DNA from: Zygnema cylindricum
Taxonomy: Eukaryota; Streptophyta; Zygnematophyceae; Zygnematales; Zygnemataceae
DNA: 64,000 bases
Direction: 5' to 3'
NCBI GenBank assembly: GCA_037447655.1
Contig: JBBHKE010002416.1
Location: forward strand, 89,389 to 153,388
Position 1 is the stretch's first letter, and every line of letters starts with the position of its first letter. Of this stretch, positions 52,315 through 63,592 are shown piece after piece. The notes under the pieces were generated by a model. It was not told the origin of the DNA. It made no database searches and saw nothing but the letters and a program-made list of their open reading frames with translations. The translations under genes and the position numbers were made by a program.

Positions 52315-52543
52315 TGTTGGATTGGCACGTGAAGCCGGTCCAATACGGGGTAGAATATGGAAATATCCATACTCGAGCCGCCCGTAATAAATGGGTACGG
52401 ACCCGCCAGTCTCAACATCGAGCTGGTGGCACAGTGGTAGTGCGTTCGCAGCTGAAGTGAAAGGTCCCAGGTTCGAACCCTGGCCGGCTCAATTTTCCCA
52501 AGTGTGGGACATGCCGAATCCCGGATTTCTAGGAAATCTAACA
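52315..52543 (+). repeat. TRIM right LTR
   Basis: 229 bp, identical to the left LTR except for C instead of T near 52402 (GGACCCGCC), so the insertion is young. Confidence 0.9.
52420..52491 (+). tRNA. tRNA-like cloverleaf in TRIM right LTR
   Basis: Identical to 52134-52205, with the same T4 tract after it. Confidence 0.7.
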
Positions 52544-52625
52544 GAATTCAATGGCAAGCAACAATCTAATTCTTTGTATTTCAAAAAACCTGGTCATGTT
52601 GTTGAAATCACTAGATTTAGGGGAG

Positions 52626-53591
52626 GTATTTTCTATGTCTTAATTAAAAAGGAAAAGAAAAGCAGAGGCAGCCTGCCTCCACCTTCTCTCTCTGACCCCC
52701 ATACTTGTTGTAGTCACTGAAGGAGAGAGAGGGCGGTGGAGCCATGGCTGCCTTAGCTCCATAGGCAGGACTTAAGAGTGACCTAAGTCACTCTCAACCA
52801 AAAAGGTTGAGTCCGGCAGGACTCGAACCTCCGACCAGTAGGGCGAGGTTGAGTCGTCAACCCTTACCAGTTTGTCGTAGTAGTCCGTTTGGATACATAG
52901 GGTTCGATATCTATTTAAACAATAGATAGACGACTAATCTGATTAACGGAATTACAAATAGGATACATAGAAACTAGTTGGGGAATTTAGTGCGCACGAA
53001 ACAAATGTACCGGAAATTTGTTTTTGTACGGCTTGGAATTAAAGCCGACTTAGATCCGACGGCTCACATCATCGCCGAGACCTTGGAATGGTTGCTTTGG
53101 CGGTTTACGGATGTAACATAACCTGGCGACACATGGCAATATATCATTGGGAAGCCAGAATCCCGGGGAGCGTGAGAACAAGTCCGGAGGAGACAGGCGT
53201 CCACTCCATGGCCTTGTCGTACACAGGCCGTACAGAAAGTACATCGGCCATAGTACCTTTCTGTACTATACAGTCTTCTGATTGGTTTTGTACTCAGTAG
53301 ATAGGGGTTGTGAGAGGGTTTGGGACTTAGTGGATTGTGGAGGTAGCTGCCTCTCTCCCAACAAGCTTGTATAAATATTGGCATCTTTGCCGCTCGATAA
53401 TTAATCGCGTGGTAAGGCGTTTTTAGTGATTATTTATGCTGTGGACTCAGGGGAGTCCGGACTGCACAAGGGTGCAGTCAGGTTTTCTATTTATGTGCTA
53501 GGGTAGCAGTTTCTCTCGTTGAAAGTGGTCTAGTCAAAAACTACCTAGAGGCTTCCTCATTCTTAGTCCAAATGGAGGACACAGAATTGCA
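52626..53591 (+). repeat. Second copy of LTR H
   Basis: Collinear with 41251-42217, with the same missing start. It ends ACAGAATTGCA with the gag ATG at 53572 and then joins copia I sequence directly. It carries the TATA, GTAC motifs and antisense tRNA-like relic (52810-52895). Confidence 0.8.
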
Positions 53592-54885
53592 CATGTCTCG
53601 CTTGAAAATGAAGAAGGCAAAGGAGATTTAGACATCAGTGAAATTCGCTTTTGAGAAAAGCGAATGCTCAAGAAGAGCTCTTGGTAGCTAGAAAAATTTG
53701 GGGGTACAAATACTCGGGGGGAACTATGGTCGAGTATTGTGACAACTTTGGTACACTTATTGATGCATACTCTTCTGCTAGGGGATCATTTCCTGATTTT
53801 CAGGAGGCAACTTTGCTTATTTGAGGCTTTCTTAGTAGCATGAAACATGAAAGGTGTGTCAGCTTAGTTAATGAGTCATGATAAAGCTAATTGGTCATTT
53901 CAATAAGCATATAATCTTATATTGGAGGAAGAGTCTAATACTAAACTCCTTGAAAGAGAAGGAAAGGTTGGACTTTTGCAACAAACTTAGACAAAAGAGC
54001 TCGGTGTAATCAAAATATGAATCAATTTAACCAGAATCAGAATTAGTTTAATCAGTTTAATCAGAGGCCAAATAGACATTCATCTATTGCTTGTTTCTAT
54101 TGTTCTGAGAAGGGTCATGGATACAAGTATTGTCCTAAGCTGAAAAAAGGCTAATGAGACAGGTATATACAGGCTGGGTTGTTAACAAAGCCAATATCAT
54201 AGAGGTTTTTCTGAAAATCATCCTCGTGGAAATGCTCTGTTTTCAGGTCCTACAATTGATGCAGATGAGTCTGTCAGCTTCAATGAGCAAGAGGAAACTA
54301 AGTTATTTGCTATGGCGGCAGCAATAGAGGGTCCCAAGGATGCAGGATGGATCATGGACACGGGAGCATCGACCCACATATGTTGGAAGAAAGCTGCTTT
54401 TACAAATCTGCAGCAAACGCCTACAAAGAGTATTTACTATGCTTGTGGGATGAGTGTTCAAACCTCAGCTCAAGGTGATGTATCTTTAATGGTAGATGTG
54501 GGGGGAAAGTGGGTAGAGAGAACTCTTCACAATGTTTTGTATGTTCGAGACTTTAAAAATATTTTTTTCTCTACACCATTACTGGAAAGTAAAGGTTTGG
54601 AAGTCATTCTGTAATAAGGTAGACAGGTTGTTAGCAAGAAAGAAAAAGTAACAGTAACACGAACTAGAGATGCTAGCAAAATGTACCGGATAGACATGGC
54701 TGAATATAAGGAAAATTATAATCTCTACTCTAGTGTCCTATTTGATAATGAGTCGTGGCATAAGAGATTAAGACACATGAATTATGATATCTAAGGAAAA
54801 TGGTGAATTCGGGAAAAGTTTATGGAGTTTCTCTAACCTCTCATACTATAAAATCATGTGATGGTTGTTCACTTGGCAAGATCCA
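53592..54885 (+). pseudogene. Copia I fragment: gag, protease and integrase start
   Basis: This third copia lineage lies between two convergent LTRs. Gag has a CCHC knuckle CFYCSEKGHGYKYC near 54090-54130. Protease (54312-54614) has WIMDTGASTHICWKKAAF, an intact DTG triad, and LHNVLYVRDFKNIFFSTPLL. The integrase zinc domain begins WHKRLRHMNYDI ... CDGCSLGKIHA and is cut at 54885. Stops are frequent in gag. Confidence 0.75.
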
Positions 54886-55717
54886 TGCAATTCTGTGTCC
54901 TCCATTGGACTACAGAATACAGGAAGCCTCTAGATAGTATTTAACTAACCCACTTTAAGCCACGGCCACTGCTGCCCAAGAAGGCAAACTGACAATTTGA
55001 CTGCACCCTTGTGCACCCTGGACTTTTTTGTGTCCGTAGCAAAAAGAATCACAAAAAACGTCCAACCAGCCGATAAGTTATGAGGCAGTAAAAATGCCAA
55101 TTTGTACAAACTCTCAAAGGGAGAGGTGACTACCTACCAAAATTTTCTAAGTCCTGATTCTCTCTAATAACTTCTATCTATTGAAGTACGGACCAATCAG
55201 ATTATTGTATCGTAGACAAAAAGTACTAGTGCCGATGTACCTTTTGTACGGCCCACGTACGACAAGGCTATTAAGTGGACGCGTGTCCGCTTTTCACTCG
55301 TCCGTACGTTCCTCAGAATTCCTATGACCGAATGTCATCTCTCCACGTGGCTCCAGGTCATGCCACGTCACAAATAGCCAAAGTGACCACTCCGGGATTT
55401 CGGCGATGATGTGCGCCGTTGGATTTTATGCGAAACGCAATCTTAGCCGTAATAAATACTTGCGCGACATTTGTTCCGATGTCGAAATAAAATGCGTGGT
55501 ATCCGTTTTGAATTAGCGTCGTACGACGTACTTTATATAACTGAATCTATGTACGCCGTATACAGTTCTAGTTAAATGAATTTTATCCATTCGAACTAAA
55601 TATATATCTATCACATACCATAACACTTAGCATTGGTCCTAGTCTATTAGGATAAAGCTGCCGTTACTGGTCAACTTGACGAACCGCAGGTACCGGGATC
55701 AAATCTCTGGTCCGTCA
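54886..55717 (-). repeat. Copia LTR (D type), truncated at gap
   Basis: On the minus strand it ends ACAGAATTGCA at 54886. It matches 58188-59020 and includes the region with CACGTGG near 55343 and GTAC motifs at 55186-55260. Its U3 start is lost at the gap. Confidence 0.8.
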
Positions 55718-55727
55718 NNNNNNNNNN
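55718..55727. other. Assembly gap (10 N)
   Basis: Ten N bases of unknown length between the truncated LTR and copia J. Confidence 0.95.
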
Positions 55728-56815
55728 TACTTTTTCTACCCTCATCACCTTCTCTAAGTCAAGCCACTCTCACTCTTAGATTCACTAAGATCACCTACAC
55801 GAGTTCCAAGAATCACTTAGATTCTCACTCTCACCGAACTGAATCTCTTCCACTACTCCCATCTTTTTCATCTCTCTAAACTTATCTAGATTCACATGCC
55901 CAAGCCTCTTATGCCACAACATTATATCATGAACACCAACATAATAAAGTTTCATCTTTTCATTGCTTAAAATCAGCCTAAACATCCCTTGGCTACCTTT
56001 TTCAGCAGTAAAATAAACTTCCTCCTCAAAACTAACAGTAAAGACTCCTTTCCTACTGTTAGTATCCAAACCCTTATCATCTAATACAGATGTAGAGATG
56101 AGGTTTTTGTTTAGCTCCAGAATAAATAATACATCGGAGAATGTATCTATGGATGTCTTTCCTTCTACTAACACTTTTAGATCTACCGATCCTACAAGAG
56201 TAGTAGTGACTATCCTCCCATCCCCGTACTCTATCTCTACGGTGGGAATCTTTCTTATCTTAGTGAACAGATGTTTATCTTTGCACATGTGCATGGATGC
56301 ACATGAGTCTACAATCCAGCCTGCTTCACCTTCGAATCCACCGAAAGCACATTCTACTTTCGTGGAATTTCGACCTCGTTTTTCACTTCCAACTCCTCAT
56401 TTAATAGGAGTTCATCGTCCTCGTCCTCGGATTTTGCCTCATGTACCTGTGTTACAAGGGCCTTTTTCTTTCCTCTCGATGATCCACCGGTCTGCCCCTC
56501 TTTTAACCGCAGCTCGGTTAACTTAGTGCACTCAGCCATATAGTGCTCTGGTTTCTTACAAAAATGGCACAAACCCTTGGGAGTGCTTGGTCCAAACTCC
56601 TCGGTCTCAGTTTTTTGCACCTCCCCTCGATAATTTTTGACCTGTTTTTCTGGAATCATTGTTCCTCTAATCGGTCCAAGCTGCCAAGGCTTGCCCACTC
56701 TTTCCTCCCCTTCGGATCTCAAACGTATTCTCCCGAACGAGAATCATCCCTACCAGTGAATTCTAAATCCACCTTGAGTCTGTCAAGTCTTGCACACGGT
56801 TGACTATGTTCTCGA
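55728..56815 (-). pseudogene. Copia J fragment: gag end, protease, integrase start
   Basis: Gag knuckle CHFCKKPEHYMAEC (56522-56570) is followed by an acidic tail. Protease reads WIVDSCASMHMCKDKHLF, so the triad is DSC, then LNKNLISTSVLDDKGLD. The integrase start has MLWHKRLGHVNLDKFREMKK. It is related to the D/E/H group. Gag is cut at 56815 by gypsy L. Confidence 0.75.
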
Positions 56816-58187
56816 TGTCATGCCGCATCACGGCGGCGCACCAAATTATATTTATTTACATGGTAATGGTCCTTAATGTAAAGGACGCCACACTAATTTA
56901 CTCATGGGGATATTTCGGTGGCGACAAGACCGTACAGATTTTATTCCGACGCCGTGAAACCCGCGGACATTTCAGATTTTGTCCGCAAAGTCGCCAGCCG
57001 ATGAAATTTATGCGAACCGATGTGGATTGTTGTCCGAGAATTTTGGCGAACCGACATACTTCGTCGGCCGGAATTTTTGCGACCAAGTTTGAATCGATGT
57101 ATGGACAGTCGCGTACCGAAACATAAACTCCAAATAATGTTGACGCCAGCGTGGATTTGAACGCAAATCTACAGCCACGAAAGATGCAGACAAATAGACG
57201 ATCCGGATGCGAACTACACCCGTCGACGCTGATTCTTCCATTTTAAGTCGTGGACCCTTGGAGGTCGCACGCATTCACATGTAGTGTAGGAAGGGTTTTT
57301 ATTTGTAGGCTGTAGATTTTGTAACGTAAGGCAGACGATTCTGGTTACCTATTAGCCAGAATCCAAACTAGGCGCAGGCAACTACATAGAACGCGTGTAT
57401 TTGCAGTAGGTTAGGCGCACAGCTGTAGAATTCATACTTAGCGAATTTTAGGAGAATTATGTGCTCACAATTTCAAGAGCACAGGAATTCTCATTTTGGA
57501 AGATTTGACCTAAACTTTGAGGATTTTTCTTGTGAAATTGTCAAGATAGTTTTAGTGACGATTTTTCTGGTCATTAAGTGTTCTGCTGCTTAGCTCTTAC
57601 TTTCCTTCTTTGTAAACCTGCCCTACAAATTAATCTACGCAGCTCACGCCGAAGCCTAACCGGTTTCCCTTCACTTCTTGTCGCGTCTTATCAAGTGGAT
57701 TGGTGTTCGGTCTTGTTTCTCATGATGTTGCTGAACCTTGGATTGTGATTGGACAGTTTTGGGTTTTCTTGTGTGGTTTACTGCGTGATAGTGGATTAGG
57801 GTTGGCTTTCCTCGTATGTTTTGTGTTTGACTAAATCTGGTTATCTCGGATTTGCTCGCAGTTTGCTACAGTTTCAGTTTGTGTGGTGTTCAGAGTGAAT
57901 TTTTTCAATCAGCGAGAGGCGTCCAGTCGGGCGAGGCACGTGTCTGTGACTACTGTCCTCCTCCACATGTTTACTCACCTCGGCGAGAAAAACCAAACCA
58001 GTTTTGGGCATTACGAAGGATCCACTCTGTTTTAGGTTTTAAAATTGTAAAGAATATGATTTTGGGGAAGTTCGTGCTCCCGCATTGGTCACCAAATGTA
58101 GTGATTACGAGTGTTTAGTGGGGCAAGATGTGATTTTCAGAGTAGGAGGCGGCGTTGATATGTACGATCAGACTTTTTCCTACCGTC
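56816..58187 (+). repeat. Gypsy L LTR and possible leader
   Basis: Begins TGTCATGCCGCATC inside copia J gag. It is a diverged relative of the gypsy K LTR, with the same order of TTTAAGTCG, ACATGTAGT, AGGGTTTTTA and the hairpin. The 3' part (57840-58187) may be leader sequence; it has no domain. It is cut at 58187 by the LTR of copia D. No gag follows. Confidence 0.65.
57337..57363 (+). other. Conserved LTR hairpin in gypsy L
   Basis: GATTCTGGTT / AGCCAGAATC around ACCTATT. The stem length, loop length and the CCTATT loop core are the same as in gypsy K, with compensatory base changes. Confidence 0.7.
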
Positions 58188-59234
58188 TGCAATTCTGTGT
58201 CCTCCATTGGACTACAGAATACAGAAAGCCTCTAGATAGTATTTAACTAACCCACTTTAAGCCACGACCACTTCTGCCCAAGAAGGCAAACTGACAATTT
58301 GACTGCACCTCTGTGCAGTCTGGACTCCCCTGAGTCTGTAGCAAAAAGAATCACTGAAAGCGGCCAACCAGCCGATAAGTTATAGGGTGGCAAAGATGCC
58401 AATTTATACAAACTCTCAAAGAGAGAGGACTATCTACCTAAATTTTCCTAAGTCCTAGTTTTTCCTAATTCCCTCTCACAGCTCCTATCTACTGCCTGTA
58501 TGAACCAATCACAAAACTGTATAGTACTAGAAAGTACTACTGCCGATGTACTTTCTGTACGGCCTCTGTACGACAAGGCCATTAAGTGGACGCGTGTCCA
58601 CTTTTCACTCGTCCGTACGTTCCTCGAAATTCCCGCGACCGAATGATGTCTTCCCACGTGGCGCCGGGTCATGCCACGTCACTAAATGCCAAAGTGACCA
58701 CTCCGGGATTTCGGCGATGATGTGCGCCGTTGGATTTTATGCGAAACGCAATCTTGGCCGTAATAAATACTTGCGCGACATTTGTTCCGATGTAGAAATA
58801 AAATGCGTGGTATCCGTTTTGATTTAGCGTCGTACAACGTACTTTATATAACTGAATCTATGTACGCCGTAAACAGTTCTAGTTAAATGAATTTTATCCA
58901 CTTGAACTAAATATATATCTATCACATACCATAGCACTTAGCATTGGTCCTAGTCTATTAGGATAAAGCTGACCGCTACCGGTCAACTTGACGAACCGCA
59001 GGTACCGGGATCAAATCTCTGGTCCGTCAAGTATATTTTTAGTAACCTACTAAAAATAGCTGTCTGTTCAACTAAGGGAGCCATGGATCAACCTCTCTCT
59101 CTTTCCTTCAGTGACTACAACAAGTATGGGGGCTAGAGAGCGGAGGTGGAGGCAGGCTGTCCGTCCTTTTCTTTTCCTTTTATAAAAACACATTTAAACC
59201 TAGAAAATACTCTAGAAATCTATAAATTTCAACA
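58188..59234 (-). repeat. Copia D 3' LTR
   Basis: 1047 bp. On the minus strand TGTTGAAATTTATAG...ACAGAATTGCA. It contains CCACGTGG (58654-58661), a TATAAATT box (58402-58409), GTAC clusters (58525-58570) and a degenerate tRNA-like hairpin with GGATCAAATC near 58990-59030. Confidence 0.85.
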
Positions 59235-59247
59235 CTCCCCTTATTTT

Positions 59248-60066
59248 CTAGTCTAATTTTAATTTTTCTTTCAACCCGCATTTTTCCCGACAATATTTTA
59301 GATTAGGAGAGGGCACAGGTTTGGTCATCATGTCAGCCACCATTTCTTCATCAGGTCTATACACAAGATTTAAAATTTTATTTTCAACTTTTTCTCTTAC
59401 GAAGCTTAATGTTATGTCCATATGTTTTGCTTTGAAATGGTGTTTTCGATTGGCTGCGATTGCAATTGCAGCTTGGTTATCGCAAAAGATTTCATGCACT
59501 CCCTCCTTCAGAAATCCGAGTTCTTGTAACAATGATTTCACCCACATTAGTTCTTTTACAGCAGAACAAGACGCCAAATACTCAACCTCCATAGTAGACT
59601 GAGCAACCACCTTTTGTTGCTTACTGCTCCAACAGCAAGCACCTTCCCCCACATACAAAACATATCCAGAAGTGCATCTTCTCATAGGTGCATCCCCATA
59701 ATTGGCGTCACTCCAAGTGGTTATATCAGTGTGCTCCCCTCCCAAATGCAGTCATAATTCTCTCGTTCCAACCAGATATCTCATGACTCTCTTGGCTTCC
59801 TCCCAGTCTCTCTTCCTATGATCATTAAGACTCCTACTGAGTACTCCAACTGCTGCCGCTATGTCCGGCCTGGTACAGTTCATAAAATAGATTAAGCTTC
59901 CTACGACCTGTCTATAAAGGATAGACTTCATGAACTCTCTCTTATCTGGACTCATCTGATCGTCTAAGATCATCACTCCTCCTTCTACACTCCCATCACT
60001 TACTTTTTTCAAGTCCATGGGAGTGGTACAACTCTTAGCCTTTTCCATCTGGAATTTCTCAAGCAT
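59248..60066 (-). pseudogene. Copia D RNase H and RT thumb
   Basis: DITTWSDANYGDAPMRR, TSGYVLYVGEGACCWSS, TMEVEYLASCSAVKELMWVK, IFCDNQAAIAIAANRKHHF and ADMMTKPVPSPNLKYC show a complete copia RNase H with its acidic residues. Upstream, SLIYFMNCTRPDIAAAVGVL is the usual bridge. A single in-frame stop at about 59746 separates them. Confidence 0.85.
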
Positions 60067-60071
60067 ATTAT

Positions 60072-60768
60072 CTATTGCTTTTTCTGAGTAAGTCTGATAA
60101 TCTTCTTCCCCCTATCTCTCTCCATTTGGATCATCAAAATATATTTTGCCTCCCCTAAATCCTTCATATCAAATCTGCCCCTAAGATCTTTCTTTTGCCT
60201 ATTGATATTCTCCAAAGACTTACTTAACACAAGTAGATCATCCACATAAATTGCAATAAAAATGACACCATTCTCATCTTCAAAACATATAGATAGAATG
60301 GTCAGAGCTGATCCGGATGTATCCCTGATCGGTGAGAAACTCATCTAGTTTTTTATTCCACTGTCAGGGAGCCTTTTTCAGTCCATATAAGAACTTTATG
60401 AGCCTGCAGACTTTGCTCTTTTCTCCTTCCTCCACAAACCCCTCGGGTTGCCTCATAAAAATTTCTTCCTCTAACTCACTATTAAGAAAAGCAGTCTTAA
60501 TGTCCATCTGGTGTATTTCCATGTCTTGCGCTATGGCCAGACTGAGGAGAATCCATACCGATGGGAACCGAACAAATGGAGCAAAGGTCTCCTCATAGTC
60601 CATCCCCTCTTTTTGGGTGAACCCCTTCGCTACCAATCGAGCCTTATACCTCCTAATTGTATTATCTGGGTTCAGTTCTAGTTTAAATACCCATTTACAT
60701 CCAATAGGTTTTCTGTCTAGAGGGCAATCCACTAGTTCCCAAGTATTTTCTTCCATGATAGAAGCCAT
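60072..60768 (-). pseudogene. Copia D reverse transcriptase
   Basis: PIGCKWVFKLELNPDNTIRR, YKARLVAKGFTQKEGMDYEE, TFAPFVRFPSVWILLSLAIA, HQMDIKTAFLNSELEEEI and CRLIKFLYGLKKAP are present, then AIYVDDLLVLSKSLENI with the catalytic YVDD. A stop after KKAP (about 60364) and a shift near 60290-60340 break the frame. Confidence 0.85.
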
Positions 60769-60831
60769 CTCATCATTTATGGCTCTAATCCATCTTTCTC
60801 TCTATGGACTATTCACTGCCTCTAAGTAAGA

Positions 60832-62126
60832 CTAAGGCTCATCTGGATGAAATAGCTTAGTTTCCTTATGAGCAGCTTGTTTTTCCTGTATCCTTTTGCT
60901 GCTCCTCCTTCCTCCCTCAAACTCTGAAGCTAGAATGGATGGAAGTCTTGGATTTCTTCTCACTGTCTCATCGGCTCCCCTATCCATGGAAACCGGTTTT
61001 TGTCCCGCTTCTTCTATCTCCTTGAAGTCCATAGGAGTATGTGAGGTTTCCGGTGAGTCTCTTGTATCTTCGATCTCCCCTGAATCTGTAATTACGGTTT
61101 CACTCACGTCCCTTTCGAGAACGACCGAATTCTCATCACTTTCGGACTCAAATCTGATCCTTATCTTCTTTGTATATTTGAAGGGGTCAAATGACTTCCC
61201 TTCATCTATGACAACTAAGTGTTTAACCAGAATGATATCTTTCTTTGCTAAGTCATAAACTCTATATCCCTTAACATCTTCATCATATCCCACAAAGTAT
61301 CCAAGTTTTCCCTTAGCATCTACTTTCCAATTTTTCCAATCGATGTCAAGACTATAAACTTGGCTACCAAATACTTTAAGGTGTGAGATATCTGGTTTCC
61401 TTCCAACCCATCTCTCATATGGTGTCACTCCCTTTATAGCTGAGGTAAGGACTCTATTCTTAATGTAGTTGGCACAGTTCATTGCTTCTGCCCAAAATCT
61501 CTTTCCTATTTTCTTGTCGGCCAACATACTGCGTACACTATCTCCTAGTGTTCGATTTAACCTCTCAGCTACCCCATTTTGTTTCGGGTTATATGGTACA
61601 GTTTTCTGGTGTTGCACTCCCTCATCTCTCAGATATTCCTCAAACTTGTAGAGGTATATTCCCCCCCATTATCACTCCTTATCCTCTTAATGGGGGTTTC
61701 ATGCAACTTCTCACTCCAGGCTTTATATTCTTTAAAGTAAGTTGATGCTTCAGACTTTGTTTTCAGAAAGTAGACTCTAGAGTATCTAGACCAGTCATCA
61801 GTTATTGTCATCATAAACCTCTTTCCTCCAACCGAAGGTACTTTTGAAGGTCCCCAAATATCTGTGTGGACCAAATCTAACACTTTCTCACCTCTATATG
61901 TAGCGGCTTTGGGAAAGGGAAGTCTGTGAGCCTTACCTTGAGCACAACCACTACAATCATCCATCATTTCATTATCCTCAAACTGAATGTCATCTACTAC
62001 CCCAAGCTTTTTCATTTCCCTCAATCTATCAAAATGCACATACCCCAACCGCTTATGCCAAATCATCACCTTAGGAACACCAACATAATAAGCATTCTTT
62101 TCATTACTCACGTTAAGCCTAAACAT
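60832..62126 (-). pseudogene. Copia D integrase
   Basis: The zinc domain WHKRLGYVHFDRLREMKKL ... CSGCAQGKAHRLP is intact. The core is LVHTDIWGPSKVPSVGGK, RIRSDNGGEYTS and NPKQNGVAERLNRTLGD, so D, D and E are all present. The C-terminal part has GYDEDVKGYRVYDLAKKDI and runs into the RT linker. A frameshift near 61640 splits the core between two frames. Confidence 0.85.
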
Positions 62127-62129
62127 TCC

Positions 62130-62470
62130 TTAGCTACCCTTATCTGCTATGAGGTAAACTTCATTCCCATACTTAGCTGTAAAGACTCCATTTCTGGTGA
62201 AAGTATCAAACTCTTTGTCATCTAACACAGATGTAGAGACAAGATTTTTAATCAGCTGAGGAATGTAAAGTACATTTGAGAATGTAATTATAGAAGTCTT
62301 ACCCTCCACTAAGACTTTAAGATCTACTGATCCCACTAGATCTATAGTAACCACTCTCCCATCCCCATACTCTATCTCTACAGTAGGAATCTTTCTTAGC
62401 TTAGTGAAGAGTTCTTTATCACGACACATATCCATGAATGCACCTAAGTCGATTATCCATCCTTCCTGTG
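62130..62470 (-). pseudogene. Copia D protease
   Basis: Reads WIIDLGAFMDMCRDKELF, so the active-site triad is DLG instead of DSG, then KVLVEGKTSIITFSNVLYIP and LVSTSVLDDKEFDTFT. Compare the intact DSGASMHMC of copia H. Confidence 0.8.
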
Positions 62471-63592
62471 GAGCTTCCCGAATTCCTCCAAGGGCACACT
62501 TCTTCCTCCGAGGGATCTCCTTCTCCTCCTCACTCTCGTCAAGAAAAAGCTCTCATCCTCCTCAGAGGACTCATCCTCGGTTTCTCCTGTCACTTTTGTA
62601 ACCACAAGTGCCTTTTTTTTCACTGCGGAAGAACCTCCTCCATGGTTCTCTTGGAGCCTCAGCTCTAATAGCTTGACAGAATCTGCAATAAAGTGTCCCG
62701 ACTTTTTGCAATAATGACAAAGACCCTTTGGGGGCCTCTGTCCCCCAGAATGATCTCTTTCCCCTTTATAAGGTTTCTTCGGGTCCTTCCCCCATCGGTC
62801 CCCTCCTGCTGCTATAGCTTGAATACTCTTTCCTCCTCTCCTAATCTCCATTGTGTTTTCATGCCCAATTATCATCCTGACTACTGTGTTCCATTTCCAT
62901 GAACTATTAGGCATTCCTTGTACTCGGTACACTATGTTTTCGAACTCATCTGGTAATTTCATGATAAGGGTGTTAGCTTTCTTTTTCATTGTACCTGTCC
63001 ACCCGGCATTTTCCATTTCCATATACAAACAAGAAAGATCATTACAGTAATCTAACATCTTTCCTCCTTTGTAAGTGTAACTCAATAGCTTTTGCTCAGC
63101 TAACTGGAGCTCCTGAATAGTTCCACCTCTATAAATCTCCACTAAACTCTCCCACAACTCCTCGGCCTTGTAAATGTGAAGATGAAGAGTGGCCAAACCT
63201 TGAGTGAGGTGCCTCAGAATGAAGTTCTTGGCAGCCATGTTTACATCCTCCCACATTTGAGTATCGTTCTCCACGGTCTTCACGGTCGCCGCTCCCGATA
63301 CTGTGGCAATAGGAGTGAGGGGTGTCTCCTTCCCTTTCCCCTTTTCGGACACACTACTGTCCCCATCATCTGCCTCCTCCGCTGAGGCAGCCGTTGTTGC
63401 AGAAAACCTTACTCCCCCAAATCCTGGTGGAGTTCCCGAAGGTGGACGTTTCACTTGTCCACTGACGATACCCCAGTATCGTTTTTCACACAAAGCTCCC
63501 ATCATCATGGCTTCCCAAAAGATGAACCCAGATCCATTGAAGGTGGGCACCCTAGAGGGTGGGCCCATAACCTGCAATTCTGTGTCCTCCAT
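62453..63592 (-). pseudogene. Copia D gag
   Basis: A 379-codon frame from the ATG at 63590-63592, 20 nt inside the LTR. It reads MEDTELQVMGPPSRVPTFNG, a UBN2-like body (KAEELWESLVEIYRGGTIQE, NTLIMKLPDEFENIVYRVQG) and a knuckle CHYCKKSGHFIADS whose last Cys is Ser. An acidic tail follows. A frameshift near 62530 turns the end into an Arg-rich artefact and uncouples protease. Confidence 0.8.
63557..63572 (-). other. Primer binding site, half initiator tRNA-Met type (copia D)
   Basis: GGTTATGGGCCCACCC on the minus strand, 15 of 16 matching the other copies and the tRNA anticodon arm, directly after the LTR end TTGCA. Confidence 0.75.

Larger units (their letters stand above)
52029..52543 (+). 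mobile_element. 515-bp TRIM-type LTR element with a tRNA cloverleaf in each LTR
   Basis: Two 229-bp direct repeats (52029-52257, 52315-52543), TGTTGGATTGG...AATCTAACA, differ visibly at only one base. They enclose 57 bp with a primer site at the left and a G7 polypurine end at the right. GAATT flanks both sides (52024-52028, 52544-52548), and the sister block at 41170-41180 has an uninterrupted AAATT site. It has no coding capacity and must be mobilised by another element. This is the structure of a TRIM/SMART element. Confidence 0.9.

Noticed and set aside
56816-58187. Small cysteine-containing ORF at 57852-58118 as a gene
   Set aside because: Lies in gypsy L LTR/leader DNA, no start context, no recognisable domain.
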